A DNA stretch of 34,957 nt from an uncultured cyanobacterium (GTDB lineage Bacteria > Cyanobacteriota > Cyanobacteriia > Gloeomargaritales > Gloeomargaritaceae): the NCBI GenBank assembly GCA_937936705.1, contig CALHCP010000019.1, positions 1 through 34,957 on the forward strand, given 5' to 3'. Below, one piece after another: positions 25,259 through 34,106 of the stretch. Under the pieces are notes generated by a model that saw only the letters and a list, made by a program, of their open reading frames with translations, ran no database searches and had not been told where the DNA came from. A program made the position numbers and the translations under genes. Within the stretch, counting starts at the first letter, position 1, and each line of letters begins with the position of its first letter.

Positions 25259-25789
25259 ATGGCAAAATTTTGGCTCGTCGTTCTGTTGACCTGTATTCCC
25301 CATGTGGCGATGGCACAAACTCCCGTTGAACTCCTCAAACTCAAGGTACAAGCGGATGACCAAGTCGTCCGTGATATTCGCTTTTATGGCACGGATATGG
25401 ACCCGAATACCAGTGCCGTGGATGAACAATTTTCCCTCACCATTGACGGACAAAATGTCCCGATTACGGAACCCTTAGCCCGGCGTTTGGAGAGTCTGCG
25501 GCGCAGTTTTAGCTATGACAGTCTTTCCGGGGGGATTCAGGTCGGGGAACCGGGGGGGCCGATGTGTTTGCTGGCGGGGCCGGCGCGGGGGATGGTGCTA
25601 GAAACCCGCTATCTCACCTATGAGAATGGCCGAATTACCAACAGTGAGATGAAGCCGGTCTTAGCGGTGCCTGAAAATTGCTTGTTTACCGCCAAAATCA
25701 GTCCCCAGCGCCCCGAGGCACGGGAGGACGCCCGGGCGGCGTTGGAAATTTTATTCACCCTGAGTGAAACGTTGCCCCAGCGTTCTTGA
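25259..25789 (+). CDS. Secreted protein of unknown function
   Basis: A 176-residue protein. Its signal peptide MAKFWLVVLLTCIPHVAMAQ ends in an AMA-Q cleavage context. The mature part has no motif I recognise; it is mixed alpha/beta with a Gly-rich GGIQVGEPGGPMCLLAGPARG stretch and two cysteines that could pair. The ATG at 25259 (or 25250, three residues longer) is chosen because the remaining upstream frame lies in the MITE-like element. Export to the periplasm is inferred. ndhM begins 69 bp downstream. Confidence 0.68.
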   Translation: MAKFWLVVLLTCIPHVAMAQTPVELLKLKVQADDQVVRDIRFYGTDMDPNTSAVDEQFSLTIDGQNVPITEPLARRLESLRRSFSYDSLSGGIQVGEPGGPMCLLAGPARGMVLETRYLTYENGRITNSEMKPVLAVPENCLFTAKISPQRPEAREDARAALEILFTLSETLPQRS

Positions 25790-25826
25790 GGGGTCTGCAG
25801 CTCTAGTCTGGGGGTTTGCCTCGGCG

Positions 25827-25832
25827 TACAAT
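25827..25832 (+). promoter_or_regulatory. Possible -10 of ndhM
   Basis: TACAAT in the short gap before ndhM. A start of transcription about seven bases downstream would leave the ATG at 25841 with almost no leader, which favours the ATG at 25859 as the ndhM start. No convincing -35 was found. Confidence 0.3.
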
Positions 25833-25858
25833 GGAAGGAAATGCCCGGAGAACTCGTC

Positions 25859-26203
25859 ATGTTACTCAAAAGTACCACCCGTCATATTCGCATTTTCGCC
25901 GCTACGGTCAAAGAGGGGATGCTCGTCCCTAGTGAAACGGAATTAACCGTGGATGTTGACCCGGATAATGAATTCAACTGGACGGAGGCGACGGTGGCAC
26001 GGGTGCATGAGAAGTTTGCCGAATTGGTGCAGGCGTATAAGGGGGCGGATTTAACCGATTACACCCTGCGGCGGATCGGTTCCGACCTGGAACACCTGAT
26101 CCGGGGGATGCTGCAAAGAGGGGAAATTTCCTACAACTTGAACAGCCGGGTCTTGAATTACAGCATGGGACGCCCCCGTTTGGACACAACGGCGGTTAAT
26201 TAG
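25859..26203 (+). CDS. ndhM: NAD(P)H-quinone oxidoreductase subunit M
   Basis: A 114-residue oxygenic-photosynthesis-specific subunit of the NDH-1 complex, which runs cyclic electron flow, respiration and CO2 uptake at the thylakoid. It matches NdhM through its length: MLLKSTTRHIRIFAATV at the start, the block from LTVDVDPDNEFNWTE, LTDYTLRRIGSDLEHLIRGM and the GEISYNLNSRVLNYSMG end. The ATG at 25859 matches the usual family N-terminus; the in-frame ATG at 25841 would add six residues. A CRR7 homologue near 7 kb is a second NDH-1-related gene here. It ends 7 bp before the convergent small gene. Confidence 0.95.
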   Translation: MLLKSTTRHIRIFAATVKEGMLVPSETELTVDVDPDNEFNWTEATVARVHEKFAELVQAYKGADLTDYTLRRIGSDLEHLIRGMLQRGEISYNLNSRVLNYSMGRPRLDTTAVN

Positions 26204-26210
26204 CGGCTGA

Positions 26211-26414
26211 TTAGCCGTACCAGCGTTGGGCAGAGGTGGTCAGTAACCAGTGGGCAACTTGGGCATCCCCCTCATCCCAGGCCAGGCGTTCGGCGGCAGC
26301 CAGAATTTGACGCATGATTTGGCGGGGGGTCATCACCTGCGCCATTTCGCTGAGAACGGCGGTGGCTGCCTGCATGTCCCGGTGGCGTAACGCCTGGGTC
26401 AAGCGATTCGACAT
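26211..26414 (-). CDS. Small conserved-looking helical protein
   Basis: A 67-residue all-helical protein (MSNRLTQALRHRDMQAATAV, then VMTPRQIMRQILAAAERLAW, then an AHWLLTTSAQRWYG end). I recognise no named family. Composition and codon use match the neighbours. It converges on ndhM with a 7-bp gap and is divergent from murJ. Function unknown. Confidence 0.6.
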   Translation of the reverse strand: MSNRLTQALRHRDMQAATAVLSEMAQVMTPRQIMRQILAAAERLAWDEGDAQVAHWLLTTSAQRWYG

Positions 26415-26565
26415 GGCTTTCTCTCCCCATTGAGTATTTTTTATTTAGCCTGAAATTCGCCGGGTTGGGGGGATAGTTGTCACGAATTTTGCGTTTATTT
26501 AGGTCGGTTCACGCCGGGGGGGATATTTCTTCAAGTCTGTTACAAAGGGATACTTTTGGTGACGA

Positions 26566-26643
26566 ATGGAGCAACAAAAACCGGCGAATTGGCGCTGCAT
26601 TTGGGGTAGTCTGGGTATGTTTGTGGCGGAAAACGTACGATGA
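26566..26643 (+). CDS. Possible 25-codon leader ORF coupled to murJ
   Basis: A short frame beginning MEQQKPANWRCIWGSLGMF. Its TGA overlaps the murJ ATG in an ATGA junction. GGTGA precedes its ATG, and an in-frame TGA two codons upstream shows it starts there. It could couple translation into murJ, or be chance. No motif is visible. Confidence 0.3.
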   Translation: MEQQKPANWRCIWGSLGMFVAENVR

Positions 26644-28223
26644 CCCGTTCCTTGGCACGGATTGCAGGGCTGGTGGCGGTGGCCACTTTTTTGAGTAAGA
26701 TTTTGGGCTTGTTGCGGGAACAGGCGATTGCGGCGGCGTTTGGGGTGGGGGTGGTGGCGGATGCCTACAGTTATGCTTATGTGATTCCGGGATTTTTGCT
26801 GATTCTGTTGGGGGGGATTAATGGGCCGTTTCACAGCGCCATTGTCAGTGTGGTCAGCAAATATGATGAATCGGCAGCGGCGGTGATTGTGGAGACGGTT
26901 TTGACCTGGGTTACGTTATTTTTGCTGGTTTTGAGTGTGGGCATGGTGTGGGGGGCAGAGCCGTTGATCCAGCTGGTGGCGCCGGGGCTGAGTCAGACGG
27001 CGACGGGGGCGGTGACGCAGACGATTGCGGTGACGCAGTTAAAGATTCTGGCGCCCTTGGCGGTGCTGGCGGGGTGGATCGGTATTGGTTTTGGGGTGTT
27101 AACGGCGCGGGATCAGTATTGGCTGCCCACGATTAGCCCGATTTTTTCCAGCGTGAGTGTGCTGGTGGGGCTGGCGGGGGCGTGGCTGTGGCTGGGTAAC
27201 CGCCTGTGGCAACCGGAATTTGCGCCGCTAGGGGGGCAGGTGCTGGCGGGGAGTATTTTGGCCGGGGGGGTGGCGCAATGGTTGGTGCAGTTGCGCCCGC
27301 AGGCCAAGCTGGGGATTGTCTGGGGACGCTTGCGCTGGCAGTGGCGCCATCCGGGGGTGCAATCGGTCCTGAATGTGTTGTTACCGGCGACCTTGGCTTC
27401 GGGGATGCTGCATATCAATGTGTACGTCGATTTACAATTTGCCTCTTATATCCCGGAGGCGGCGGCGGCGTTGGGCTATGCGAATTTGCTGGTGCAGGCT
27501 CCCCTGGGGATTGTATCGAATATGATTTTGGTGCCCTATTTGCCCCTGTTTTCCCGGTTGACCGACCCGCAGGATTGGCCGGAGTTGACCCAGCGGCTGC
27601 GCCAGAGTTTGGTGTTGGTGGCGTTGGTGATGGTGCCGTTGGGAATACTGCTGGCGGTGCTGGCCTTCCCGGTGGTGCGGCTGGTGTACGAACGGTATGC
27701 CTTTGATGTCGCGGCTTCCCGCTTGGTGGGCGGCATTTTGTCTGCCTATGGGGTGGGGATGTTTGTCTATTTGGGGCGGGATGTGCTGGTGCGGGTGTTT
27801 TATGCCCTGGGGGACGGGGAGACCCCTTTTCGGTTGAGTGTGGTGGGAATTGGCTTGAATGCGCTGCTGGATTGGGTTTTGGTGCGGGCGATGGGAGCGC
27901 CGGGGCTGGCGCTGGCGACGGCAGGGGTGAATTTGGTAACCTTTCTGGGTTTGTTTGTACTACTGCATGTCAAATTGCAGGGATTGCCCTGGCGCAGTTG
28001 GTTGGGGGTGTTGGCGCAAATCACCTTTGCCGGTGGGTTGGCCGGGCTGGTCGCCGGGGGCTTGTGGCACTGGGGGGCAGGGGCACTAGGCAGTTTCTGG
28101 GGGTTGCTGACCGCCGGTAGTGCGGGTTTACTGGTCTTTGCGGGGGTAATGCTGCCCTTACGCATCCCCGAAACGGTTCTATTGACGGAGAAAATTTGGG
28201 CGCGCTGGCCGGGTCGCCGCTAA
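26640..28223 (+). CDS. murJ: Lipid II flippase MurJ
   Basis: A 527-residue polytopic protein of the MVF/MATE-like superfamily, with about fourteen hydrophobic helices. MurJ hallmarks include the N-terminal VATFLSKILGLLREQAIAAA, AFGVGVVADAYSYAYVIPGF, an LAPLAVLAG helix, and VYERYAFD between helices in the second half. It moves lipid-linked peptidoglycan precursor across the inner membrane. No other wall gene is adjacent. The 225-bp upstream region contains a GTTACAAAGGGATAC that loosely resembles an RpaB (HLR1) site. The stop overlaps the next convergent gene by 4 bp. Confidence 0.93.
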   Translation: MTRSLARIAGLVAVATFLSKILGLLREQAIAAAFGVGVVADAYSYAYVIPGFLLILLGGINGPFHSAIVSVVSKYDESAAAVIVETVLTWVTLFLLVLSVGMVWGAEPLIQLVAPGLSQTATGAVTQTIAVTQLKILAPLAVLAGWIGIGFGVLTARDQYWLPTISPIFSSVSVLVGLAGAWLWLGNRLWQPEFAPLGGQVLAGSILAGGVAQWLVQLRPQAKLGIVWGRLRWQWRHPGVQSVLNVLLPATLASGMLHINVYVDLQFASYIPEAAAALGYANLLVQAPLGIVSNMILVPYLPLFSRLTDPQDWPELTQRLRQSLVLVALVMVPLGILLAVLAFPVVRLVYERYAFDVAASRLVGGILSAYGVGMFVYLGRDVLVRVFYALGDGETPFRLSVVGIGLNALLDWVLVRAMGAPGLALATAGVNLVTFLGLFVLLHVKLQGLPWRSWLGVLAQITFAGGLAGLVAGGLWHWGAGALGSFWGLLTAGSAGLLVFAGVMLPLRIPETVLLTEKIWARWPGRR

Positions 28224-28768
28224 CCTGGCTGACCGGCAATCCAAGGTTGTAAAACCGCTTGGATCGCCCGTTTCTGTTCCGAGTCGTAGCCCCAGCGCTC
28301 CAGAAAATCCCTGTATTGGCCCGCTTCCCCGCCGGCGTTGCGGTAGAGTTCCTGGGCTTTGGTCACTAATTCCGGGAGGTTGCACCGCTGCATGAACCGT
28401 TGGGTGCGCCGTTGTACCCGCTCCGAACCCTGCGCCAGCAGCTCATCCTGATTGCGGCGGTGGGTGATTGCCATCGCCGTGGACATGGCCAAATTTTTCA
28501 CCAATAACTCACCGACAATGGCAGGAGAACTTTGCAGGGCGTTGATTAAAAACTCATCCGGCCGGTCGGCCAATTCATGCTCCCAGGTTAAATAGGTGAC
28601 AAAAAAGCCCCGCGCCCCGTTTTCACTGGCCACCAAGGCTTGCACCCCTTGGGCAAACTCCTGGGCATTAATTTCCCCATTGATGCGGGCAGTCATTAAC
28701 AACTGGGTCTGGGCAATCGCCTGCTCAAAAGTAATCTCTACCGGAACTGTTAAATTCACTGAAGCCAT
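28220..28768 (-). CDS. Unknown protein in the crtP-crtB unit
   Basis: A 182-residue soluble, helical protein: ITFEQAIAQTQLLMTARING, then INAQEFAQGVQALVASENGA, then WERWGYDSEQKR-like features near the end (it reads LERWGYDSEQKRAIQAVL). I recognise no family. The ATG at 28768 lies 2 bp after the crtB stop, so it is the third gene of the carotenoid unit; the longer frame to 28795 would overlap crtB. A role linked to phytoene synthesis is possible but rests on position only. It converges on murJ with a 4-bp stop overlap. Confidence 0.7.
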   Translation of the reverse strand: MASVNLTVPVEITFEQAIAQTQLLMTARINGEINAQEFAQGVQALVASENGARGFFVTYLTWEHELADRPDEFLINALQSSPAIVGELLVKNLAMSTAMAITHRRNQDELLAQGSERVQRRTQRFMQRCNLPELVTKAQELYRNAGGEAGQYRDFLERWGYDSEQKRAIQAVLQPWIAGQPG

Positions 28769-28770
28769 GA

Positions 28771-29670
28771 TCAAATTCCCCAATAAGAACGCCATAATGC
28801 TTCCGGTAACGCCCGTAACTTTCCCGGCAGCGAGACATACGCCCGCCGGTTAAAGACATCATAATCGTTCCGCTCAATTTGATCCAAAATGCGCCGGTAA
28901 TTCATCAGAGCCGTCCACACTGGCCAACGGGCATCCCGATAGAGTTCTCTGACCCCCGGTTCCGCTTGGCGAAAATAGGCTCTGGCGCGGGCAATTTGAA
29001 ACTGCATCAACCGGCGCCATGCCCCGTTGATCACCCCGTTTTTCAAGTCTTTAATGGAATAACTATAGGCCGTTAAATCCTCAATCGGGAGATAAATCCG
29101 CCCCCGTTGTAAATCCTCACCCACATCCCGGAGAATGTTGGTCAACTGATTGGCAATTCCCAGCGCCACCGCCGCCCGCCGCACTGCCGCCGAATCCTGC
29201 TTTGCCCCCATAATCGCCAGCGACATCAGCCCGACCGTGCCCGCCACCCGATAGCAGTACGTTTCCAACTCCGCAAAGGTCGCATAACGACATTGGCACA
29301 AATCCATCCGCTGCCCGGCAATCATGTCCCGAAAGGGTTGAATTTCCAACGGAAACTCCTGGGTCGCCGCATACAAGGCCAGGTCATAAATGTCCTGCGG
29401 ATGCCCCGCAAAGGTTTTTTCTAATTGGGTTTCCCAGTCCTGCAGCGTGGCCAGCGAGGTTCGGTCACACTGAGGGCCGTCCACCAGCTCATCCGTGCGG
29501 CGACACCAGGCATAAATCGCCCACACCGCCCGCCGTTTGTGGGGAGCCATCAGCAACGTCCCCAGGTAAAAAGTCTTGGCATACTCGGCTGTGACCCGCT
29601 CACACTCGGCATAGGCTCGCGCCACCGCATCAGGCTGGAGTTCTCTGGGAAGGGGAAACGTTACCGCCAT
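28771..29670 (-). CDS. crtB: Phytoene synthase
   Basis: A 299-residue squalene/phytoene synthase that joins two geranylgeranyl diphosphates head to head, committing carbon to carotenoids. Both Asp-rich motifs are present: DELVD (residues 60-64) and DVGED (182-186). YAKTFYLGTLLM and VGLMSLAIMG are also typical. It follows crtP after 5 bp and is followed within 2 bp by an unknown gene, forming a three-gene unit. Confidence 0.96.
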   Translation of the reverse strand: MAVTFPLPRELQPDAVARAYAECERVTAEYAKTFYLGTLLMAPHKRRAVWAIYAWCRRTDELVDGPQCDRTSLATLQDWETQLEKTFAGHPQDIYDLALYAATQEFPLEIQPFRDMIAGQRMDLCQCRYATFAELETYCYRVAGTVGLMSLAIMGAKQDSAAVRRAAVALGIANQLTNILRDVGEDLQRGRIYLPIEDLTAYSYSIKDLKNGVINGAWRRLMQFQIARARAYFRQAEPGVRELYRDARWPVWTALMNYRRILDQIERNDYDVFNRRAYVSLPGKLRALPEALWRSYWGI

Positions 29671-29675
29671 AGGAA

Positions 29676-31091
<1,416 letters not shown>

Positions 31092-31110
31092 CTAGCCGTT
31101 GTTCAACCCC

Positions 31111-31140
31111 AGTATAGGTGATTTTTTCAGGATGTAACAA
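31111..31140 (-). promoter_or_regulatory. Candidate crtP promoter
   Basis: On the minus strand, TTGTTA (31135-31140) and TATACT (31111-31116) are separated by 18 bp, with the -10 about 30 bp before the crtP ATG. Two TTACA direct repeats lie at 31133-31137 and 31144-31148, 11 bp apart, over and just upstream of the -35. They resemble, but do not match in spacing, the 10-bp-period HLR1 sites bound by RpaB. Confidence 0.45.
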
Positions 31141-31153
31141 TTCTGTAATGTTG

Positions 31154-31477
31154 TTACCGCGGGGCAGCGACGGGGGGAACCATAGCGGCCTGCAGGCGCA
31201 GGGCTTGCGCCTGAGACCGGGAGGGAAGCCTGGCCGCCTCAAAAATCCCGTCTAAAACCTGATCCAACCAAGCCACCCCATCGGGAATACAGACACGGCA
31301 ATATTCCCGATTGTTCTGAACAATTTTGAGAATGGTGGCACCAATGGGTAGATTGGCCTGAACACAGTACTGGATTAAACGATGGATTTCCTCGGCCAAA
31401 GCCGCCTGACTCCGCCGCCGTACCGCATCAATAATCGGCGAAGAGTACAAATCGCACTGTTCAAATGACTGTTTCAT
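31154..31477 (-). CDS. Unknown 107-residue protein
   Basis: It starts MKQSFEQCDLYSSPIIDAVR, has a helical middle, then a Cys-containing REYCRVCIPDGVAWLDQVLD stretch and a low-complexity Ala/Arg tail. I recognise no family. A good ribosome binding site (GGAGGT on the minus strand) lies just before the ATG, so it is probably translated. It is upstream of crtP on the same strand, with 71 bp and a separate promoter between. Two CTTAA repeats 11 bp apart lie in its leader region. Confidence 0.65.
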   Translation of the reverse strand: MKQSFEQCDLYSSPIIDAVRRRSQAALAEEIHRLIQYCVQANLPIGATILKIVQNNREYCRVCIPDGVAWLDQVLDGIFEAARLPSRSQAQALRLQAAMVPPVAAPR

Positions 31478-31494
31478 GAATGTAACCTCCGATT

Positions 31495-31510
31495 CCTTAA
31501 GTTTTTCTTA
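31495..31510. promoter_or_regulatory. CTTAA pair with 11-bp period
   Basis: CTTAA at 31495-31499 and again at 31506-31510. The spacing equals that of cyanobacterial Pho-box repeats, and a second, better array lies about 90 bp away. It sits 18 bp upstream of the unknown 107-residue gene. Confidence 0.35.
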
Positions 31511-31583
31511 AACAATCCTGATACCTTTTATTCTGACGAAATCGAAACACGATGCCGGCCAAGCGACAAAACTCGGAACATTT

Positions 31584-31613
31584 ATTAATCTTCCCTTAAT
31601 CTTTTCTTAATGG
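31584..31613. promoter_or_regulatory. Three-repeat Pho-box-like array
   Basis: Three 8-bp units, ATTAATCT, CTTAATCT and CTTAATGG, start at 31584, 31595 and 31606, each followed by a 3-bp spacer. The SphR (PhoB-type) site described in cyanobacteria is tandem PyTTAAPyPy(T/A) with 3-bp spacers. The middle unit fits exactly, the outer two at 7 and 6 of 8 positions. It lies between thrC and the 107-residue gene; which one it serves is open. Confidence 0.45.
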
Positions 31614-31644
31614 TTATGGTTCTCCGGGGGGCGGGTCATCTTGG

Positions 31645-31698
31645 CAGGGGTTTGCCCCTGACTCTGTGGGGGTGTTTATTCCCGACCTTTTTAGTCGG
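31645..31698. repeat. Two small hairpins in the thrC leader region
   Basis: CAGGGG-TTTG-CCCCTG (31645-31660) and CCGAC-7 nt-GTCGG (31682-31698). Both lie upstream of the thrC promoter. Neither is followed by a T-run, so they are not typical terminators. Confidence 0.3.
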
Positions 31699-31705
31699 AT
31701 ATGAT

Positions 31706-31734
31706 TTGACGGGCAGCAAGGGCTTTGTTAGGAT
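31706..31734 (+). promoter_or_regulatory. Candidate sigma-70-type promoter of thrC
   Basis: TTGACG (31706-31711) and TAGGAT (31729-31734) with a 17-bp spacer, about 35 bp before the thrC ATG. This is the clearest -35/-10 pair in the window. Confidence 0.55.
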
Positions 31735-31769
31735 AAGCACAAATTCTCGTATCCCCAGGAAGCGTTCTC

Positions 31770-33059
31770 ATGGTAGTCACCCCGACCCATACCGCCACTT
31801 TTTCCCATCTGCAGTGCAAGGAATGTGGGGCACAGTACCCTTTGGCGGCGATGCACGTCTGCGAGTTGTGTTTTGGCCCTTTGGAGGTGAAGTACGATGT
31901 GGAGGCGGTGCGGGCGCAGGTGAGCCGGGAGGCGATTGCGCGGGGGCCGCATTCCATTTGGCGGTATCGGGCGTTTTTGCCGGTCGAGAGCGAGGACCCG
32001 ATTGAGGTGGGGACGGGCATGACCCCTTTGCTTCGGGCGGAACGGTTGGGGCGGCGGTTGGGGTTACGCAATCTCTGGATCAAGAATGATGCGGTGAATA
32101 TGCCCACCCTGAGTTTCAAAGACCGGGTGGTATCGGTGGCCTTGACCCGGGCGAAGGAGTTGGGCTTTACGACGGTAGGTTGTGCCAGCACGGGAAATCT
32201 GGCCAATTCCACGGCGGCGATTGCGGCTCATGCGGGTTTGGAGTGTTGTGTGTTTATTCCGGCGGATTTGGAGGCGGGCAAAATCCTGGGCACGTTGATT
32301 TATCGCCCCACGGTGATGGCGGTGAAGGGCAATTACGACCAGGTGAATCGTCTCTGTTCGGAGGTGGCCAACAGTCAGGGCTGGGGGTTTGTGAATATCA
32401 ATTTGCGGCCTTACTATTCGGAGGGTTCTAAGACGTTGGGGTTTGAGGTGGCGGAGCAGTTGGGCTGGCAGTTGCCGGATTGTATCGTGGCGCCGCTGGC
32501 GAGCGGTTCCCTGTTCACCAAAATCTACAAAGGGTTTCGGGAGTTTGTCCAGGCGGGGCTGGTGGCGGATAAACCGGTGCAGTGTCACGGTGCCCAAGCC
32601 CAGGGCTGTGCGCCGATTGCCCAGGCGTTTGCCGAGGGACGGGATTTCATTGCGCCGGTGAAGCCCCATACCATTGCCAAATCCATTGCGATTGGCAACC
32701 CCGCCGATGGGGTTTATGCCTTAGATTTAGCCCGCCAAACCGGGGGACAAATTGCCGCCGCCAGTGACCCGGAAATTATTGCCGGTATTCAACTGTTGGC
32801 GGAAACCGAAGGTATTTTCACGGAAACGGCAGGCGGGACAACGGTAGCGGTATTACAAAAACTGGCGCAAAGCGGCCACATTGACCCGGATGCCCTGACG
32901 GTGGTGTACATCACCGGCAACGGCCTGAAAACCCAGGAAGCGGTGCAGGGGGCGATTGGAGAGCCGTTGACGATTGAACCGCAATTGAGCAGTTTCGCCC
33001 GGGCGTGGGAGCGTTCCCAAACCCTAGAGCGGTTGGAGTGGCAACAGGTGTTGGTGTAA
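31770..33059 (+). CDS. thrC: Threonine synthase
   Basis: A 429-residue PLP enzyme making threonine from O-phosphohomoserine. The PLP lysine is Lys117 in LSFKDRVV, and GCASTGNLANSTAA is the phosphate-binding loop. An N-terminal four-cysteine segment (Cys16, 19, 31, 34) could hold zinc, as in some plant and cyanobacterial threonine synthases. A clear promoter precedes it. It stands alone as a transcription unit, followed by a 214-bp convergent gap. Confidence 0.94.
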   Translation: MVVTPTHTATFSHLQCKECGAQYPLAAMHVCELCFGPLEVKYDVEAVRAQVSREAIARGPHSIWRYRAFLPVESEDPIEVGTGMTPLLRAERLGRRLGLRNLWIKNDAVNMPTLSFKDRVVSVALTRAKELGFTTVGCASTGNLANSTAAIAAHAGLECCVFIPADLEAGKILGTLIYRPTVMAVKGNYDQVNRLCSEVANSQGWGFVNINLRPYYSEGSKTLGFEVAEQLGWQLPDCIVAPLASGSLFTKIYKGFREFVQAGLVADKPVQCHGAQAQGCAPIAQAFAEGRDFIAPVKPHTIAKSIAIGNPADGVYALDLARQTGGQIAAASDPEIIAGIQLLAETEGIFTETAGGTTVAVLQKLAQSGHIDPDALTVVYITGNGLKTQEAVQGAIGEPLTIEPQLSSFARAWERSQTLERLEWQQVLV

Positions 33060-33273
33060 GGGGTTCTGAGCCCATCGAATCATCCCATCCACCGTGAGGT
33101 TAGAGATTAAGTTTTGCCTGGGCTACTGCTTCCGATGCCATCGCCAACCCATTGGGGAGGGCGGGCGGACCTTGGTTCTTCGGAATGAATCGTTGTTCTC
33201 CGACCCGGTCAGATGGCCATAGGGCATTGCTTGGGGTTCCCTGCAATTTTCCATCATGCAACGCCCTACGGGT
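33060..33273. other. Convergent intergenic region
   Basis: The only roomy convergent junction in the window (214 bp). No coding frame is convincing. It contains a weakly repeat-like stretch: GCCATCGCC near 33134-33145, GGACCTTGGTTCTTCGG near 33168-33184 and ATGGCCATAGGGC near 33213. This may be a strongly decayed sixth copy of the dispersed repeat. No rho-independent terminator was recognised. Confidence 0.35.
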
Positions 33274-33930
33274 TTATTTCGCCAAACCGTGCTCCAGGGC
33301 AAACCGTACCAATTCGGTGCGGCTATTGGTGCCGGTTTTACTGAACAAGCGGCTCACGTACTTTTCCACATTGCGCACGCTGGTGTCCAACCGGTGGGCA
33401 ATTTCTTTATTCATCAACCCTTGGGCGAGGAGTTCCAAGACACTCTGTTCACGGGGCGTTAAATCCAGGTTCAGGGGTTCTTTGGTGAGGATCCCCCCCT
33501 GTCGAGCCAGTAATGCTTTGATTTCCGCCAATTCCTGCGCCATATCGGTAGTGGGCGGTTCCTGTTTCCGTAGGAGGTTTTCGATCACTGCCACCAATTC
33601 CTCCGGGTCAAAGGGTTTGGGAATGTAGCCATCGACACCGGCGCGGAATCCGGCAATGCGGTCTTTGGTCATGCCGCGCGCTGTCAGGAAAATGACCGGC
33701 AAATGCTGAAATCGGGGGTCATCCCGCAACCGCTTTAGAAATTCATAGCCACTCACTTGGGGCATCATCACATCGGAGACCACTAAATCCGGTTTCTGCT
33801 CTTGCAACAGTTCCCAAGCCACCTGAGCATTGGCCGCCGTGGTTACGTCAAACCCGCTTTCTTCCAGGTAAGCCTGTACCGCCTGCCGCAGCCCCGGTTC
33901 GTCATCAACGAGAAGAATATGATGGCTCAT
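33274..33930 (-). CDS. rre1: NarL-type response regulator, Rre1/Ycf29-like
   Basis: A 218-residue two-component regulator. The receiver domain has Asp9/Asp10, the phospho-acceptor Asp53 (VSDVMMPQVSGYEF), Thr83 (FLTARG) and Lys105 (PKPFDPEE). A linker with AEIKALL leads to a LuxR-type helix-turn-helix (LTPREQSVLELLAQGLMNKE, then DTSVRNVEKYVSRLF). The C-terminus, GTNSRTELVRFALEHGL, is characteristic of cyanobacterial Rre1 (plastid Ycf29), partner of the kinase Hik2 in stress and redox signalling. The ATG at 33930 starts the receiver cleanly; the longer frame to 33990 is unsupported. No kinase gene is adjacent. Confidence 0.85.
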   Translation of the reverse strand: MSHHILLVDDEPGLRQAVQAYLEESGFDVTTAANAQVAWELLQEQKPDLVVSDVMMPQVSGYEFLKRLRDDPRFQHLPVIFLTARGMTKDRIAGFRAGVDGYIPKPFDPEELVAVIENLLRKQEPPTTDMAQELAEIKALLARQGGILTKEPLNLDLTPREQSVLELLAQGLMNKEIAHRLDTSVRNVEKYVSRLFSKTGTNSRTELVRFALEHGLAK

Positions 33931-34106
33931 AAAGTTACGATGGCGAATAATGAGTAGCCTACCATAGAGTTTTATGAACCGGGTTATCAAAATTTTGGGT
34001 CTAAAACCCCGTCCTACCGCTACGGGGGCGCAGGCGAATAGGACGGCTTTTCTTGAGATTAAATGTACTTTTTAAGAACCTCTCAGGGCGCACCGCCAAC
34101 CGTTGA
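33931..34106. other. Non-coding region upstream of rre1
   Basis: It should contain the rre1 promoter, not resolved. It includes a perfect 8-bp inverted repeat, CCGTCCTA (34009-34016) and TAGGACGG (34039-34046), followed on the plus strand by CTTTTCTT. This could be a transcript end for either strand or belong to the adjacent insertion-sequence remnant. Confidence 0.4.

Noticed and set aside
31610-32005. Plus-strand frame of 131 codons overlapping the start of thrC
   Set aside because: It lies in another frame over well-conserved thrC sequence, is Gly/Arg-rich like a shadow, and has no family resemblance.
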